Counted from the first letter of the stretch, positions 35,334-48,221 are shown. The stretch: 64,000 bases of DNA from Cryptomeria japonica (GCF_030272615.1 NC_081408.1:761910673-761974672), one strand, 5' to 3'. Program-made: numbers and translations. Notes: generated by a model from the letters alone, not told the origin.

Positions 35334-36979
35334 GCTATACAGAGCATCAGGCTCCCATACATATCACAAAAATGCCAGAAACATTCAGATAAATGTCCTA
35401 AAAAAAATATACAAAAAAATCAAAATAGTAAAGAAAAATCATGCATCCAAACGGTAAACAACCACTCCAGTGGCACCTTGGGTAAGTGCGATGGTGAGAA
35501 CCTGGCAAACAAGCGCCACTCATAAAGGCTATGGCTCCATTTTCTTTCAAACTTGTTGCGATCACATTTGTGGCATCCACACATCCATAAGTCAAAACCA
35601 TGGCTTGTTACTGATCTGCAGTCAAGGATAATACTTCATGCGTGTTGCATCCCGCTTTTTCATAGTCATGTCTAAACTGGGGGCAATGCCCTTAACCTAT
35701 TGATGGAAGGGGATTTCTGCATTACTTGTGATTCATTGAGTTCTTCATTCAAAAAATGTCTCTCAAAAATACCAAAAACATTCAAAGCATGTCTCACAAA
35801 ATACCAAAAACATTAAAAAACACTCATAAAATCCAAAAACATCAAAAAACATAAAAAATCAGTAAAAAACATGGCAACACCTTGTACATACGCATCCAAG
35901 CAGATACCAAACAAACATTTTGGGATACTCTAACAACGATCACTTATCACATTGACCAAACAATCAACACAGGTATGCACAACTGTCTTAACAAGGATGC
36001 ATCCTTCCTTAACAAAACAAAAACAAATATAACATTTTCTTTTACAAGAAAATTATGTTTAAGCTATCAAGTACTTGATCAGTTTGTTAAGTTCTTTGTT
36101 CATTTATATCAAGTTCCTACGCTACTCTGGGATATCCACAAGTGATTAGAGTAGCCAAGATGGTTCCTAAGTATCGTTTTTGTTTGTGTATCTTTTGCGA
36201 ATTATTCCAATGAAGTTTTGGGGCATGTACTAATGGTGTCTACGTGGGAAGTTCACTAAGCTACGTGATCATATGCAATAATCTAGTCATAGGTCACTAT
36301 GGCTTGCTGACTACAATGTATACCTCGACCATTTGTACATGAACCAGAATGGAGGGTCCATATTCTTTATTTATGCTAATTGTTTGCAGGTACAATGCTC
36401 CATCCTTGGTTCCTACTGCCTCATCCAAAATTGATACTACCATTCTCAATGATGAAAAATAAAGCACTATGGATCGTCATTCCATCTCATTTGTATATAT
36501 TGCATTCTGTTGCATTCCATCCATCCATACATTCATAATAGCTGCATATCATTCATATAGAGTACTGATAATGGATGCATACTCCATTTTTTTTATCTTC
36601 TTCCATAGGAATGGGTCCTAGGTCCTCCATTTCTTCTATCTAACATTGAATCCCCCCCCTCACCCTCCCTATCTTGATCATCAACATCATCATAATCCCT
36701 TCATCGTTTCCCATCAACTCAATCAAGCTACGTTCATCACCATCCATCTCTGAAAGGCAGGGGTTGCATTTCCCATCCTCAGTCATCCACACAATCAAGC
36801 CAGTTACTCTATCTACACAGGCACATCGACTCATGCACACCTAGACTATCAACAGATACTCTGATCAAGTATCTTCGGGTCTCAACAAGTAATCAATTAT
36901 GGCAAACCTAGACTATAACATGCATTTATCATAATGACCTAGTCTCAATGGGGCTGCTATGATTCATCCCAACCATCCA

Positions 36980-37013
<34 letters not shown>

Positions 37014-37252
37014 TCAATTGATCAGCCAATCCAACACAATCACAATGGACAAATACATCAATTGTCTAAGTCTCAACAATTATTTTGCTTCATATACCTT
37101 GAATTCATCGGGCAATTACATCAATTGTCTAAGTCATCATTAGGTCACTTTGACTCACTTACTCAAACTTTATCCTGTCCAAGCGACCAACTGACATCAA
37201 TTGTCACACTTTGACTCGACCGGGGCAATTAAACCAATTGCACCAGATTGTT
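35334..37252. other. G5 3' spacer
   Basis: No gene recognised. It contains a purine-rich ACTGGGGGCAA at about 35678 and a CA microsatellite at about 36981-37011. No antisense PMD gene like that of G3 is visible here. Confidence 0.6.
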
Positions 37253-39022
37253 CAACAAATTTTAAATCAATTGTATAGCATCAATCAAAAGCACACACCA
37301 CATTTGCACCGTATCTCTTGCCTAACCTAAAGGTACTCACTGTCTTGATGTTTTTCCGTTTTATCTCCGATTTCTTCTATTTTTTCACCAGTATTGCTAA
37401 ATTCTTCTCTTCTATCTCCCTGCCAATTTTCATTCTTTTTAGAGAGATCGCCTGATTTTTCAAAATTTTCGGCCCATCTCTCGAGGGGGCATACCACCCA
37501 TTAAATTAACATTTATGGGGCATTTTTCTTCACACTTATTTTTCTTTCTTTGAAACGACACGATAAACCGCACCGTCTCAAAGAGGGGCAAATATAGTCA
37601 CATAAATCTGTCCAGTTTAATTAAATGAATATTTGCTATTTATTTGATTAAAAAGCCCACTAGCCATCAATTAATTAAATTAACATTTAATTAATTCATC
37701 TTCAAACATTCTCCTATTAATTAAATAAATTATTCAATTTATTTTAATTAATTCATTAAACTAAATTCGCAATCAATTAAATGAATAAATCCTATTTATT
37801 TCATTTAATCCCCTTTCTTCTTTTAAATAAATTAAATAAAACATTTATTTAAATCATTAAATCCCCCCACTTGCATTCTCCTAAAAATGCAACTTGCACC
37901 TATTTGTTGAAATAAATGAATTTTTTTTAAATAAAAATCATATTTTCCCTCACCCACCAAACCCACTTGCAATCCTAATCCCCTTCTAGATTCTTCTAAC
38001 CCCTTCCTAATTAGCCTAATCTATCTCCTAATTATTGTCACATTCCTAAGCAACTAGGAGTCACTTCTCAAAAACTTCAAAGTATTTGAAAAACATTTAA
38101 GGCTTGATGTGTTCAACAAGATAACCTCTAAAGTCTTCTAAACCACTAATGGCTCTTACATTACCATTTATGGTTAAATCCACTTGCACCCATGGTTAGG
38201 GACTTTGACCCCTAACTCAGCCCTCACGTGACCCATGTGTCTTCTCAAGCATTGATTGCTTTGACCATGGTTACCCTCACTAACTCTTGCACAAGAGTTT
38301 ATCCATTGGATAAAAGAATTATTCTTTGAATAATGAATTTATTCACTCAACTCAACCTTAACCTTACCTCCCAAGTTAACCCTCAGGTCATGTCAAGCAT
38401 TTAATGCTTCTTCCCTCTCCTCTCAACCCATCTCATGTTGACATTTGTCATCCTGGGATTGGATTGAAAGTCCTCACATGGATCTTAAACCCTTCAATCT
38501 CGACCCTTATTGAGATTACTCAATCTCAACCATCCATTGCTCCATTTTTCCTATAAATAGAGCTCATTTCTTCATAATCCAGATCCTGAAAAACTTGTAT
38601 GCATTTATATTATAGTCATTTTTAGAGAGAGCATTTAGTATAAATCATCAATATATTGTCTTTTTGGATTAAAATAAATCATTTTCATTCCATATCATGT
38701 AATATTAGCTTTTTGTTTACACTTGCATTGCATAAGTAAATCATTTTTCATCTTGAACCTCCATAAGGCATCCATAGTGCAAAAAGCTGCTGAGAGCTAC
38801 ACTTATTTGGAACTTGGAGAGGAGAGGAACAAGGAAGGAGAAGCTACCAGCATGGTAGAGAGCATATGGAGATGTTTAGTTACATTTTGTAGATTCATTA
38901 AGATTTTTATTTGTTTTGTAGTGTCTTTCTTGATATGCTTGCTTAGGATAGTGTTTTCCATGTGATTTCTAACGCTAAAAAATTGGTTTCTTGTTGTTCA
39001 TGTTTGGTTATCATAACTAATC
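37253..39022 (+). repeat. G5 right direct repeat (LTR-containing)
   Basis: Partner of 31006-32773. Polypurine-like sequence at 37579-37592 followed by TATAGTCACA at 37593; promoter-like TATAAATAGAGCTC near 38560. By eye it differs from the left copy at a few per cent of positions. It borders C4 RNase H sequence at 39023. Confidence 0.78.
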
Positions 39023-39064
39023 CTTCCATTTTGCAGAGCATCAGATAGCAATGTGCTTTTTTTT

Positions 39065-40735
39065 TTAATGCATGACAAGATTCTTTTCTATGTTGATTGC
39101 ACTCGAATTGTCACACCAAATGAGAATAGGATCAGTGATGTCCACCTGTAGATCTTTGAGATTTTGCTTCATCCAAAGCACATGAGAGAAGCATGTAGCA
39201 ACAACAATGTACTCAACTTTAACAATAGATAAAGAGACTGAGTTCCGCTTCTTTCTATGCCAAGAGACCAACCGGTCACCAAGAAAGAATGCACCACCAC
39301 TTGTGCTCTTTCTATCATCAATGCATCATGCCCAATCAGCATCAGTGTATGCTTCCAATATAAAATCTCCTTGTTTAGGATACCACAAACCATAGCTGAG
39401 TGTTCCTTGTAGGTACCTAAAAATTATGCTAACAACATTCATGTGTGACTGCTTTGGGGCAGCTTGGAATCTAGCCACCATGCACACTGCCTGAACTATA
39501 TTTGGTATTGAAGCGGTTAGATACAATAGATTGCATATCATGGATCTGTACAAAGTCTAATCCACCACCGGTAATTCATCATTCTTGCTCAATTTGTTGT
39601 CGGTCACCATGGGGGTACTTATCGGTTTACAATCTTCCAGTTGGAATTTCTTCAACATCTCCTTTGCATACTTGATTTGAGAGATAAAGATTCCTTTATC
39701 TTGTTGTAATATCTGCAAACCAAGGAAGTAAGTCAATTCACCAAGCATTAACATCTCAAATTCTAACTACATCTGATTATCAAACTCTTTGCAGAGGGTA
39801 TCCTTGTTGCCTCCAAAGATGATGTCATCTACATACACAACCACAATAATCATGTGATTTCCATCTTTCTTTATGTACAAGTTGTTGTCAACACTTCCCT
39901 TTTTGAATCCCTGCTCCTTCAGATACTGATCTAATCTTGAGTACCATGCTCTAGGAGCTTGCTTTAGACCATACAGAGCCTTCTTTAACCGACACACAAA
40001 TGTCTCATCATCATGTAGCAGAAACCCTTCCAGTTTCTCCATGTATACTTCTTCTTCCAAATTTCCATGTAAAAAAGAAGATTTTACATCCATTTGGTAT
40101 ACTTTATAGCCCTTGTAGGTAGAGTAAGCTAGAAACATTCTAATTGCTTCTAATCTAGCCACCGGTGCAAATGTTTCTTCAAAGTCAATCCCCTCTACTT
40201 GAGAGTATCCTTTGCATACTAGTCTATCCTTGTGCCTTAAAATCTTACCTTCTTCATTCATCTTGTTTTGGTAGACCCATTTTGTGCCAATGATATTCTT
40301 GTCTTCCGGTCTAGGAACTAATTCCCAAGTCTTGTTCCTCTCAATCTGGTGCAGTTCTTCTTCCATAGCATCCATCCATTCTTGTCTCTTACTAGCCTCA
40401 ATGAATGTTTTGGGTTCAACTTCAGTCATGAGGCATAGGTTGACTTTTTCATCATTCTGGGCAAGTCTTCTTCTAGTCTGCAGACCATCACTCACATTTC
40501 CCAAAATTTTCTCTTCCAAGTGATTCAGTTGTACATATTGGTTGGGGGTCTTCTTGGATGCTACCTCTGGTTTAGTATCTATCTGAACTTCACAATATTC
40601 ATCACCAGAGTCATCATACCGGTTAACCTATAGTTGACATCCTTTGTGCATATCTTCATCAACTTTTACATGCACACTCTCAACGACTCTTCTTAGTCTT
40701 TTATTATAGCATTTGTAGGCTTTGTTGTTAGATGA
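39065..40735 (-). pseudogene. C4 reverse transcriptase and RNase H
   Basis: From about 40519 leftwards: [53 protein letters not shown], catalytic YVDDIIFGG (about 39830), then YFLGLQI and, after stops at 39767, 39557 and 39326 and a frame change near 39270, the RNase H part SLSIVKVEYIVVATC...ILIWCDNSSAINIEKN. 40520-40735 is the integrase-RT linker. The RT box is intact, but the frame is broken. Confidence 0.9.
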
Positions 40736-41598
40736 TTAACCAAGGAAGATTCCTTCATCACTCCTAGAGTCAAAACTTCCTAAACCATCTATATCTTTCT
40801 TGATGAAGCACTTGCTTCCAAATACTTTGAAGTATTTGACTGATGGCTTCCAGTCATACCATAACTCATAAGGTGTCATTTTGTTGTTTGTTCTTAATTG
40901 AACCCAGTTAAGGTGTATGCAGTAGTATGAACATCTTCTTTCCAATATGTGTCCGGTAGACTGGCCTCATTTAACATGGTTCTGGCCATTTCCTTGACTG
41001 TCCTGTTCTCTACCACACCATTTTGCTGTGGTGTTCTAGGAGTAGAGTATTGCCTTCTAATTCCATGTTTTTCACAATAATCTTCAAATTCATTGGATGT
41101 GAACTCTCCACCTCTGTCTGATCTTAGGCATTTTAATCTGTACCCACTTTCCTTTTCCACCATTTTTTGAAAGATCTTGAATCTTTCAAATGCTTGTGAT
41201 TTATCTTGCAAAAAGGTGACCCATGTCATTCTTGAGTAGTCATCAATGAAGAGCATAAAGTATGTTTCACTGACAAGAGCTCTTGTTTGAGTTGGACCAC
41301 ACAGATCTGTATGCACAATTTCAAGTGGTCTTGAGGTGTTGTGCTCCTTTATCCTGAAACTCACTTTTGTTTGCTTACCTTTTACACATTCATCACAAAA
41401 TGTGTTTACCAGTTTCATGATGGGTGGAATATTCCTCACACACGCCTTTTTGCTTACTGCAACTAAGTTATCAAAATTTATGTGACCTAATCTTTTGTGC
41501 GACAACCAACTTTCATCTACTTGTCCTAACATACATTGGGACTCATAGCATTCCTTCAGATTATAAACATTTCCATTGGTTCTCTTTCCTTCTGCCAC
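40736..41598 (-). pseudogene. C4 integrase
   Basis: Contains the GAG-pre-integrase HHCC finger (HKRLGHINFDNL, CDECVKGKQ, about 41500-41370), then the core with HTDLCGPTQT (about 41310), FIDDYSRMTWV (about 41240) and RSDRGGEFTSNEF (about 41110), and PQQNGVVENRT with the catalytic E (about 41015). It shifts frame near 40920 into the conserved YELWYDWKPSVKYFKVFGSKCF segment. Integrase inserts cDNA into chromosomes; catalytic D, D and E are all readable here. Confidence 0.9.
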
Positions 41599-41637
41599 AA
41601 CTTTACCGGTACTATCTTTCTTTATCTGGCAACTAGT

Positions 41638-41916
41638 TTAGTCAATGGTGAATTTGCAACCTTTTTCACACATCTGACTCACACTCAACAGATTATGCTT
41701 GAGGCCTTCCACATAATATACATCATGTGCCTTCAGTTTTCCATCAATGCTTAGAGTTCCTTTTCCCTTTATTTTGATGGAGGAATTGTCTCCAAGCCTT
41801 ACTGATCCACCATTCCAGTCTTCAAGTTTGATGAATTTCTTTTTGTCACTAGTCATATGGTTTGAACAACCACTATTTACCACCCATTGATTTTTCCTTT
41901 TAGCATGCAAGGTCAT
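41638..41916 (-). pseudogene. C4 aspartic protease with Asp-to-Asn change
   Basis: The Copia protease segment reads WVVNSGCSNHMTSD near 41880, where the family has DSG (compare DSGCSHHMT in C1 at about 2540). A single G-to-A change in the GAT codon would explain the N. The following text (VYYVEGLKHNLLSVSQMCEKG) is typical. With Asn in place of the catalytic Asp this protease would be inactive even without other lesions. Confidence 0.85.
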
Positions 41917-41996
41917 CTGTACTATGAGACTTGATTATGCCTGTTCCTTTTCTTTCTCAACCCAAACTGGTTTGATTTCCTTCTTTTTGTCTTCTG

Positions 41997-44039
41997 CTAT
42001 ATTGAGCTCAGGTTCTTGTTTTTGTATAACTCTGCTATGTGTCCAAATTCTTGACAGTTATAGCATTTTACATTTTCATTAAAGGGAACGTCCTTAAAAT
42101 TATTGTAGGGTACTGGTTTATTCTTCCTACAATAAAAACTCTTATGACCATATCCATTGCACTGATAGCGGACAACATTCATATCTCAGAGTGTATTAAA
42201 TGGGTTTCTACTTTCATAATTCATAGAAGGCTTATTGTTTAACCTATAGTCAGCTATTATGTGTCCAAATTTATTACATCGGTAACAATAACCATGAAAG
42301 TTTGAAACATATCAGTTAGGTTGTCTAGGTCTTGAATGGAATTGCCTCATGGAGGGTCTTCCCTTTATGTTGTTAAATATGGTGAATCCTTCATGGTCAA
42401 TTTTGGCATTCCTCCTTGGGTTTGCATATTGGTACAAGAAGTGTGCCCTCCAGTTCATTTTTGCATACCGGTTTGAGTGATGATTTCCAACAGCATTTGC
42501 ATATGTCTTTTTTCTGGTATCCTTGCTAATGTTCTTTCCTTCACCTTTGATTGAAGAGGTGAACATTATTTCTTTGTCGGATTTATCTTTGTGGGTTGAA
42601 CTTTGACCTTCTTCAAAGCCTAAGCCACTGGTGTCTTTGGATTGTTTTTGTTTTCTCAACATCTTATCTAAGGCCTCAGTGTTGCCTTCATACTTGCTCC
42701 TTATTTTTATTTCTTCCTTGGTTTCTTCAAGCTCCTTTCTGAGCTTTATTATTTCTGCTTCCATCTCTTGATGCTCCTTTTCTTTCTTTGTCAGATCAAA
42801 GGTTGTAGCTTCACAAATCCTCTTAGTTTCTTCCAGTTGCAGCTTCAAGTCAGATATGACTTGATCAGACTCTTCTAGAGATTGTTTCAAAAGATCTTGT
42901 TCATCTACTATAACAAGCTTAACCCTCTTGAGTTCTCTTTTTGTTTTACTCAATTCTTCAAGAGCATTGATAAGTTTGCTCTCCATATCCTCTTCTTCCT
43001 CATCTTCATCAGCTGGTCTGTCAAGTGCCATGAAGAGATTGACTTTTCTGTTGTTCTCATGGTCATCATCTTATGATGCATTTTCATCATCTGTTGTGTC
43101 ATCCTCAAAGGTATATAAGTTGTTTTGGTTCTAGTAGCCTCTCCTTCCCTGCCGATAGTCATTCCTTTCACTGTCTTTGCCAACAGATCTTCTAAACTCT
43201 CTTGAATCATCTCCACCGGTTTCTTTGTGAGGATAGTTTGAAGCGAAGTGTCCTACCTTTCCACAGTTGAAGCACCTAAGTGGTAGCTTTCCTTTGTACC
43301 GGTCGAATCCTCTTTTGAGCTTCTTGACAAAGTTTGATACTTCTGCATCAGAATCTTCACTGGATTCTTTATGAGTAACAACTTCTTTGCCCTTTTTGAT
43401 GATGTTGAATGCTTCTTCTTTCCTTGAGGAAGTATCATCAGTTGTTCTCGTCTCATAGGCTATCAAAGAGCCAAATAGCTCATCCATTGTAAAAGTCTTC
43501 ATATCCTTGGCTTCTTCTATGGCTGACACCTTAGTATCATATTTGGGAGTAAGAGATCTAAGTATCTTCTTGACAAGAATCTCATCTGTAATCTCTTCTC
43601 CAAGTCCTCTAATGGTATTCACAATCTCATCAAATATGTGAAGATAGTCTGCAATCTTTTCATCATCTTTCATTTTGATGCTTTCAAGTTTGCCTCTTAG
43701 GGTTTGCAGTTTGGCTTCTTTGACTTTTGCATCTCCCTCAAACAACCTCTGCAATTTGTCCCATGTCTCCTTTCCTGAAACACAATGCATGACTTTGACA
43801 AATTCATTATCAGACAATCCACTCAAGATAGCATGTTTTGCCTTTGCATTATTCTCATATTCCTTTTTTGCATCCAGATCAAAGGGATGAGTATTAGGAA
43901 CAACATACCCCTTCTTGACCGACATCCACATGTAAAACCCAAAAGATGAACTATAGGTCTCCATTCTTCTGCTCTAGAAGGCATAGTTGGATCCATCAAA
44001 CATGGGGGATTTTGACGAAGCAGAATCACTTCTTGCCAT
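41997..44039 (-). pseudogene. C4 gag with coiled coil and four zinc knuckles
   Basis: Gag begins at the ATG at 44039 (MARSDSASSKSPMFDGSNYAF), with a TAG where W is expected at codon 22, and continues through the UBN2-type domain to a first knuckle CFNCGKVGHFASNY (about 43260; last Cys replaced). After a stop near 43131 and a shift comes a highly charged coiled coil (42600-43000, EELSKTKRELKRVK, KLRKELEETKEEI), then three more knuckle-like motifs: CYRCNKFGHIIADY (about 42280), CNGYGHKSFYC (about 42150) and CYNCQEFGHIAELY (about 42060). Most Copia gags have one knuckle and no such coil. Confidence 0.82.
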
Positions 44040-44090
44040 TGTGTTCAAAGTCTAGAATCAACCCAAGGTTTAAATATAACCGGGAACCTC

Positions 44091-44102
44091 ACTCTGATAC
44101 CA
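44091..44102 (-). other. C4 primer binding site
   Basis: Minus strand TGGTATCAGAGT, an initiator-tRNA-Met type site, two bases inside the LTR end at 44105. Confidence 0.9.
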
Positions 44103-44104
44103 AT

Positions 44105-45558
44105 TCTTGAACATTGAATACCACTGAGAGGAGGGTGAACCAGTGGTTTCTAGCTTTTTCACTTTCCTAAACTAATCTCAAAATATCAATTACTCACTTA
44201 ACTTTTAAGCAGTCATACCGGTAATATAAGAAAGAGAACCAAAGAGATCATTCACACACAAATGATTCACAACTTCGGATTTACGAGGAAAACCCAATAT
44301 GGGAAAAACCTCGGTGAGAAAAGTTGTTGGAGACTACTGCTCCAATCCAACCTCACAAGTAAAGCACTGACTTACATAGATTTTGGGCACCAACCTAAGG
44401 AGCATCAACCCCTGCACTTTTAGGGCACCAACCCAAGGAACACCAACCCCTGCACCAAGCTTCAACTTGGTGATGTATATTGAAATACTATTTGAATACA
44501 ATTAAGGCTTCTTGTTGCAAATGAATTATGCAACTCTTTGATCAAATGACACTCTATCGGTTGACAGTCTTTTCTCCTCCACTGAAACTCACACTGTCAG
44601 TTGTGGAATTACTATCTTTATTTCACAACCTTTGTTATCTTTCTTTCCCTCTCACACACATTCTCTCAACACACTGGATCACACTAGGATGTTGCCTTCT
44701 CTGCCACACCTTACCGGTTAGGCTCAACTACAAGACTATAGAACTGTTGGTAGAATCCTCTCATCGGTATGCTTGCTCACGCACACTGCAACTTTCTTAG
44801 AATTATTTCTAAGGCTCACAAATCCTTTTTCTTGCTTACTTTCTCTGCTCTTCTCCTCTTTCACGACATCAACTCCTTTTGTTTTGAGCTCTCATTTCTT
44901 ATATGGTGATTTCCCACCAGAATGCAATTCAAAAACTTGAGCGGTCAAGGTTTCTTCTTTTCGACACAATCTTCATGAGATCTAATCCACCCTATCTTGG
45001 ATTGATCACCTATTCTTGAAGAATGCACCTGCACATGGTTTCCATTATCCAATGCACATTTTTTGGAGATGGCAATCTCAAATCAGATCTTATGTCACGA
45101 AATCAATCGATACATAAAGTGCTTCAGAAGTTTCCTTTTTGAGGACTTCCTGAATCGGATTTCCTTTGCATAGATTCAGACGCCAACTACTCTTTGATCT
45201 TCCTCTGTCATTCCTTCTTCCTCAAGCCGCAATCAATCAGATACAATCCCATGATTTCTGGCTCCTTCATTAATGGCGATTATCTATTTCATCAACCCTG
45301 TCGATGAGGCTTCACCAACCACAACACATTTTCTACCTTTGCTTCACATGGTGTCACAACGATCAAGACATGGTCCACCAACACACAGTTGGTCCGAAAA
45401 ACACATACTGGTACCACTCTTTGCCGGTAGATCTTTCTTCTTCTATTAACTGGTAGAGCACCCTATACCGGTAGCACATCTTCACCTTTGGTGGTGTGAG
45501 AGAACTTTAACATCATGCCAATTGACATCAATGACAACTTAGTGCCAAAATGCCAACA
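44105..45558 (-). repeat. C4 5' LTR (1,454 bp)
   Basis: Pairs with 29292-30741. The plus-strand left end is TCTTGAACATTG where the partner has TGTTGAACACTG, so its terminal CA (element sense) has mutated. The right end CCAACA is followed by the ATATA target duplication. Confidence 0.93.
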
Positions 45559-46831
45559 ATATATGCATTCATTAAAGGAGATGTCTAAGGAATGTTTAGT
45601 GACTAACATACGTCAAATGAAAGTAAGAGAGATAGGAAGGCATAGATGCCTAATATATTCACATGTATTAATTCATCCTCACCAGCATTACAACCCCTCA
45701 TGTGTGATAAGGAAATAATATAAGTTAAAAATATAAATCGTGATGATATTATAAGACTGTGGAGTTTGGTGTCACCTTGGCGATAGTAGCCTTTACATTA
45801 TATTTTTTGTTCACTTTGGGAGGAAAATTAGGTTGAAGAAGAGGATGATGTGGTAATGGATGAGGCTAATGAAGAGAATGAAGCTGATGAAGAAGAAGTC
45901 TTGGCAATAGAGGAGGCTGATGAGGAGGATGTTGCTAATGAGAAGGAAGCCTTGGCAATAGAGGACATTGATGAAGAGGATGTCGTTGACCAAAAGGAAG
46001 TTTCTACTATAAATAACTCCAACATGCAACAAACACATTGTAGCTCACTTTTAGCTTCAATTAGATAAAGAGTAAATTTAATCTACAGTTAAACACAAAA
46101 ATACAAAAAGTTGTCTTATAGAATATTGAAGAATCTAACGCACCATTGAGAAAATGATTGGAAAGAGAAAACACAGATGGGTGAGCTCCAAGAAAAAGAT
46201 ATATAATCTAATCAAAGGCAACGAACTATCATGATATTTGCAAATAAAATAAAAGATGTTTGGAGGAACAAAACTTGTTTACTTTAACTGACTGTTCAAA
46301 AGTTGAATGAAATTTAGAAGATAAAAAAAGGGAAATACATCTCAAATAAAAATTCAAAAGAAGTGTTTAACTTGACCAAATATAAAGCAAACATTAAGGA
46401 CTTACTCATTTTTTTCTTTGAGTGAAAAACAAAAATAAATATATTGATAATGACCAAAAACAAAAGAAACAAACAAATATAGGAAAGAAAACTCATTTCA
46501 GTAATTAAGAAATATTATATTAGACCTCACAGAATGGAGCTCAATCAAGCCTATCTACGCCATATTCAAAAATGGAAAACAAAAAAAAAGTGTATGTACC
46601 TTTCTCTTTGTCATAAATTCCCTTATGTAGCAGCTTCCAACATGAGTTTTCATGAAATTGAACAGATTGATTAAGAAATCTATTAAATAGTTTAAATAGA
46701 TTTTTGGAACATTGAAACTAAAAATAGATTGTTATAGTTAAATGATGGACCATATAGTTTTAACTATATGGAGGTAAATTATCCATATAGTTTCAAAGAG
46801 AGAGAGAGAGGGAGGGAGGGAGAGTATAAGG
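45559..46831. other. Intergenic between C4 and the solo LTR
   Basis: No gene supported. It includes an acidic coding-like repeat at 45836-46010, listed separately, and a GA microsatellite at about 46798-46825 just before the solo LTR. Confidence 0.6.
45836..46010 (+). repeat. Acidic GAGGATGATG-type tandem repeat
   Basis: Three to four degenerate units of about 54 bp (core GAGGCTGATGAAGAGGATGTTGCTAATG) read as a Glu/Asp/Ala-rich 72-codon frame starting at 45850. Neither a promoter nor a conserved domain supports a protein; it is best called a minisatellite, possibly from a decayed exon. Confidence 0.6.
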
Positions 46832-48219
46832 TGTTGGCAACAATCCGGACAACTGAGAGGGGGGGTGAATCCGTTGTCCCAAAATACTTAAACAAACTTT
46901 AGCATTAAACAACTTTAACTTCATCTACCGGATCAGAAGAATTAAACATGAATTATTGGATCAATAGAATGAAAGCATTACAACAACAACACATCATTAA
47001 CACACTAGACACCAAGATTTTGACGTGGAAAACCCGGTTGAGGAAAAAATCACAGTGGGGCTGAAACCCACAATATTAGTATACCTTGTTAGAAGTATAT
47101 AAATATTACATAAGGTGTGCATTCAGGATAACTACCTAGAGCTCATTGCTCAAATTACAATAAGGGCTACAACCGAGGGAAGGCTCACTTCCTTACATAA
47201 GATTCTTCTACAATAGAAAATTTTGGAAACCCTCCAGTGGGTTATGAATTGAAGAATAACATCTACAAATGCCTGGTTATAGTTCCGGTTAAGCACACTT
47301 TTTGCTCTTTCACACTTATCCACACATCTTCGCACTTTTTCTCTGCTTTTGAATGATCAATACATTATTCTCACATAGCCATCTATCTTACAATGATTAT
47401 TACATTCATTTATACAAGTCATCAACCTAGAAAGATAGGTTGGCTCACCACTTTGAAAATATTATAAATATATAATCAAATATACCATAATAATGCAAGT
47501 GGATGAATACAATGTCAGCTAAGAGATACTATAGACCAAAACCAATCACCACGAGCGCACAACAACATCCGCAAATAACTGCAACACGCTACAACCACCA
47601 TATCAGCTAGAAACATGAGTAGCACCATCAGACCAAAATTTGTGCACAATGATCAATGCAAACCGTCAACTCAAATAGGAAATAATCTAGAAACGTCCAC
47701 AAGCAACGTGAATAATACAAGAAAATCTGCACAAACTCATCATACTAGAATCAACATCAACTCTGCACCGAAGCATAAAACCATCAATTGAACTCTCTGA
47801 CAAACTGAAACATTCACTTGCGAAGCACCAAATTGAAAACCATCTAAATCGAGGATACATATGATCATCCCAAACATCTCCCACATATCCGCAATCAAAG
47901 ATATTACATTTCCAGATCAATGCACATCATAATATTAAACATTGTTAATACAGAACAATAGAAGAACAAACTATTCTACCAGATCCCATAACTTGATCAA
48001 TTATTCATGTGGACCACAGAAACTCGGGCTAAATAAACTAGACCTACATATCTCAAAACCCTTTAATCTGCATAAACTCATATGCAATGCATTGGCTGAA
48101 TCAACTCACACAATTTGACTGAACACACAAAAGAATATGTTGACATCAATGACAACACTATGTTCCAAGATACATCTCACAAAGAGCTTCTCAAACTCAT
48201 CTCAGAAAACTTCTGAACA
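46832..48219 (-). repeat. Solo Copia LTR (1,388 bp)
   Basis: Plus-strand ends TGTTGGCAAC and TCTGAACA, flanked by perfect TAAGG duplications (46827-46831 and 48220-48224). Internal landmarks match C1 and C4 LTRs in the same order (GAGGGGGGGTGAATCCGTT near 46860, TTTTGACGTGGAAAACCC near 47015, TTGACATCAATGACAAC near 48140), showing minus orientation. No internal coding part, so it results from recombination between two LTRs. Confidence 0.85.
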
Positions 48220-48221
48220 TA

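Larger units (their letters stand above)
31006..39022 (+). mobile_element. Tat-type Gypsy remnant G5 nested in C4
   Basis: Two direct repeats of about 1.77 kb (31006-32773 and 37253-39022) flank a plus-strand pol remnant. PBS, gag, protease and the first half of RT are missing: the left repeat joins directly to RT at 32774. The pol tail matches the G3 integrase end, so both belong to the Tat lineage. Insertion sits in the C4 RNase H, between the AINIEKNLVMH segment (39065) and the LKFVPTG segment (31018). No clean target duplication was found. Boundaries are good to about 20 bases. Confidence 0.8.
29292..45558 (-). mobile_element. Copia LTR retrotransposon C4 with nested insertion
   Basis: Complete minus-strand Copia. 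LTRs 29292-30741 and 44105-45558, flanked by ATATA on both sides (29287-29291 and 45559-45563). PBS beside the right LTR, polypurine tract AAAGGGGGAGAT beside the left LTR. Coding order from 44039 leftwards: gag, coiled coil and extra zinc knuckles, protease, integrase, RT, RNase H. The RNase H is split by G5 (31006-39022). Without G5 the element is about 8.2 kb. Frameshifts and stops make it inactive. Confidence 0.93.

Noticed and set aside
36981-37011. Possible Z-DNA or regulatory CA tract
   Set aside because: A short common microsatellite with no linked feature.
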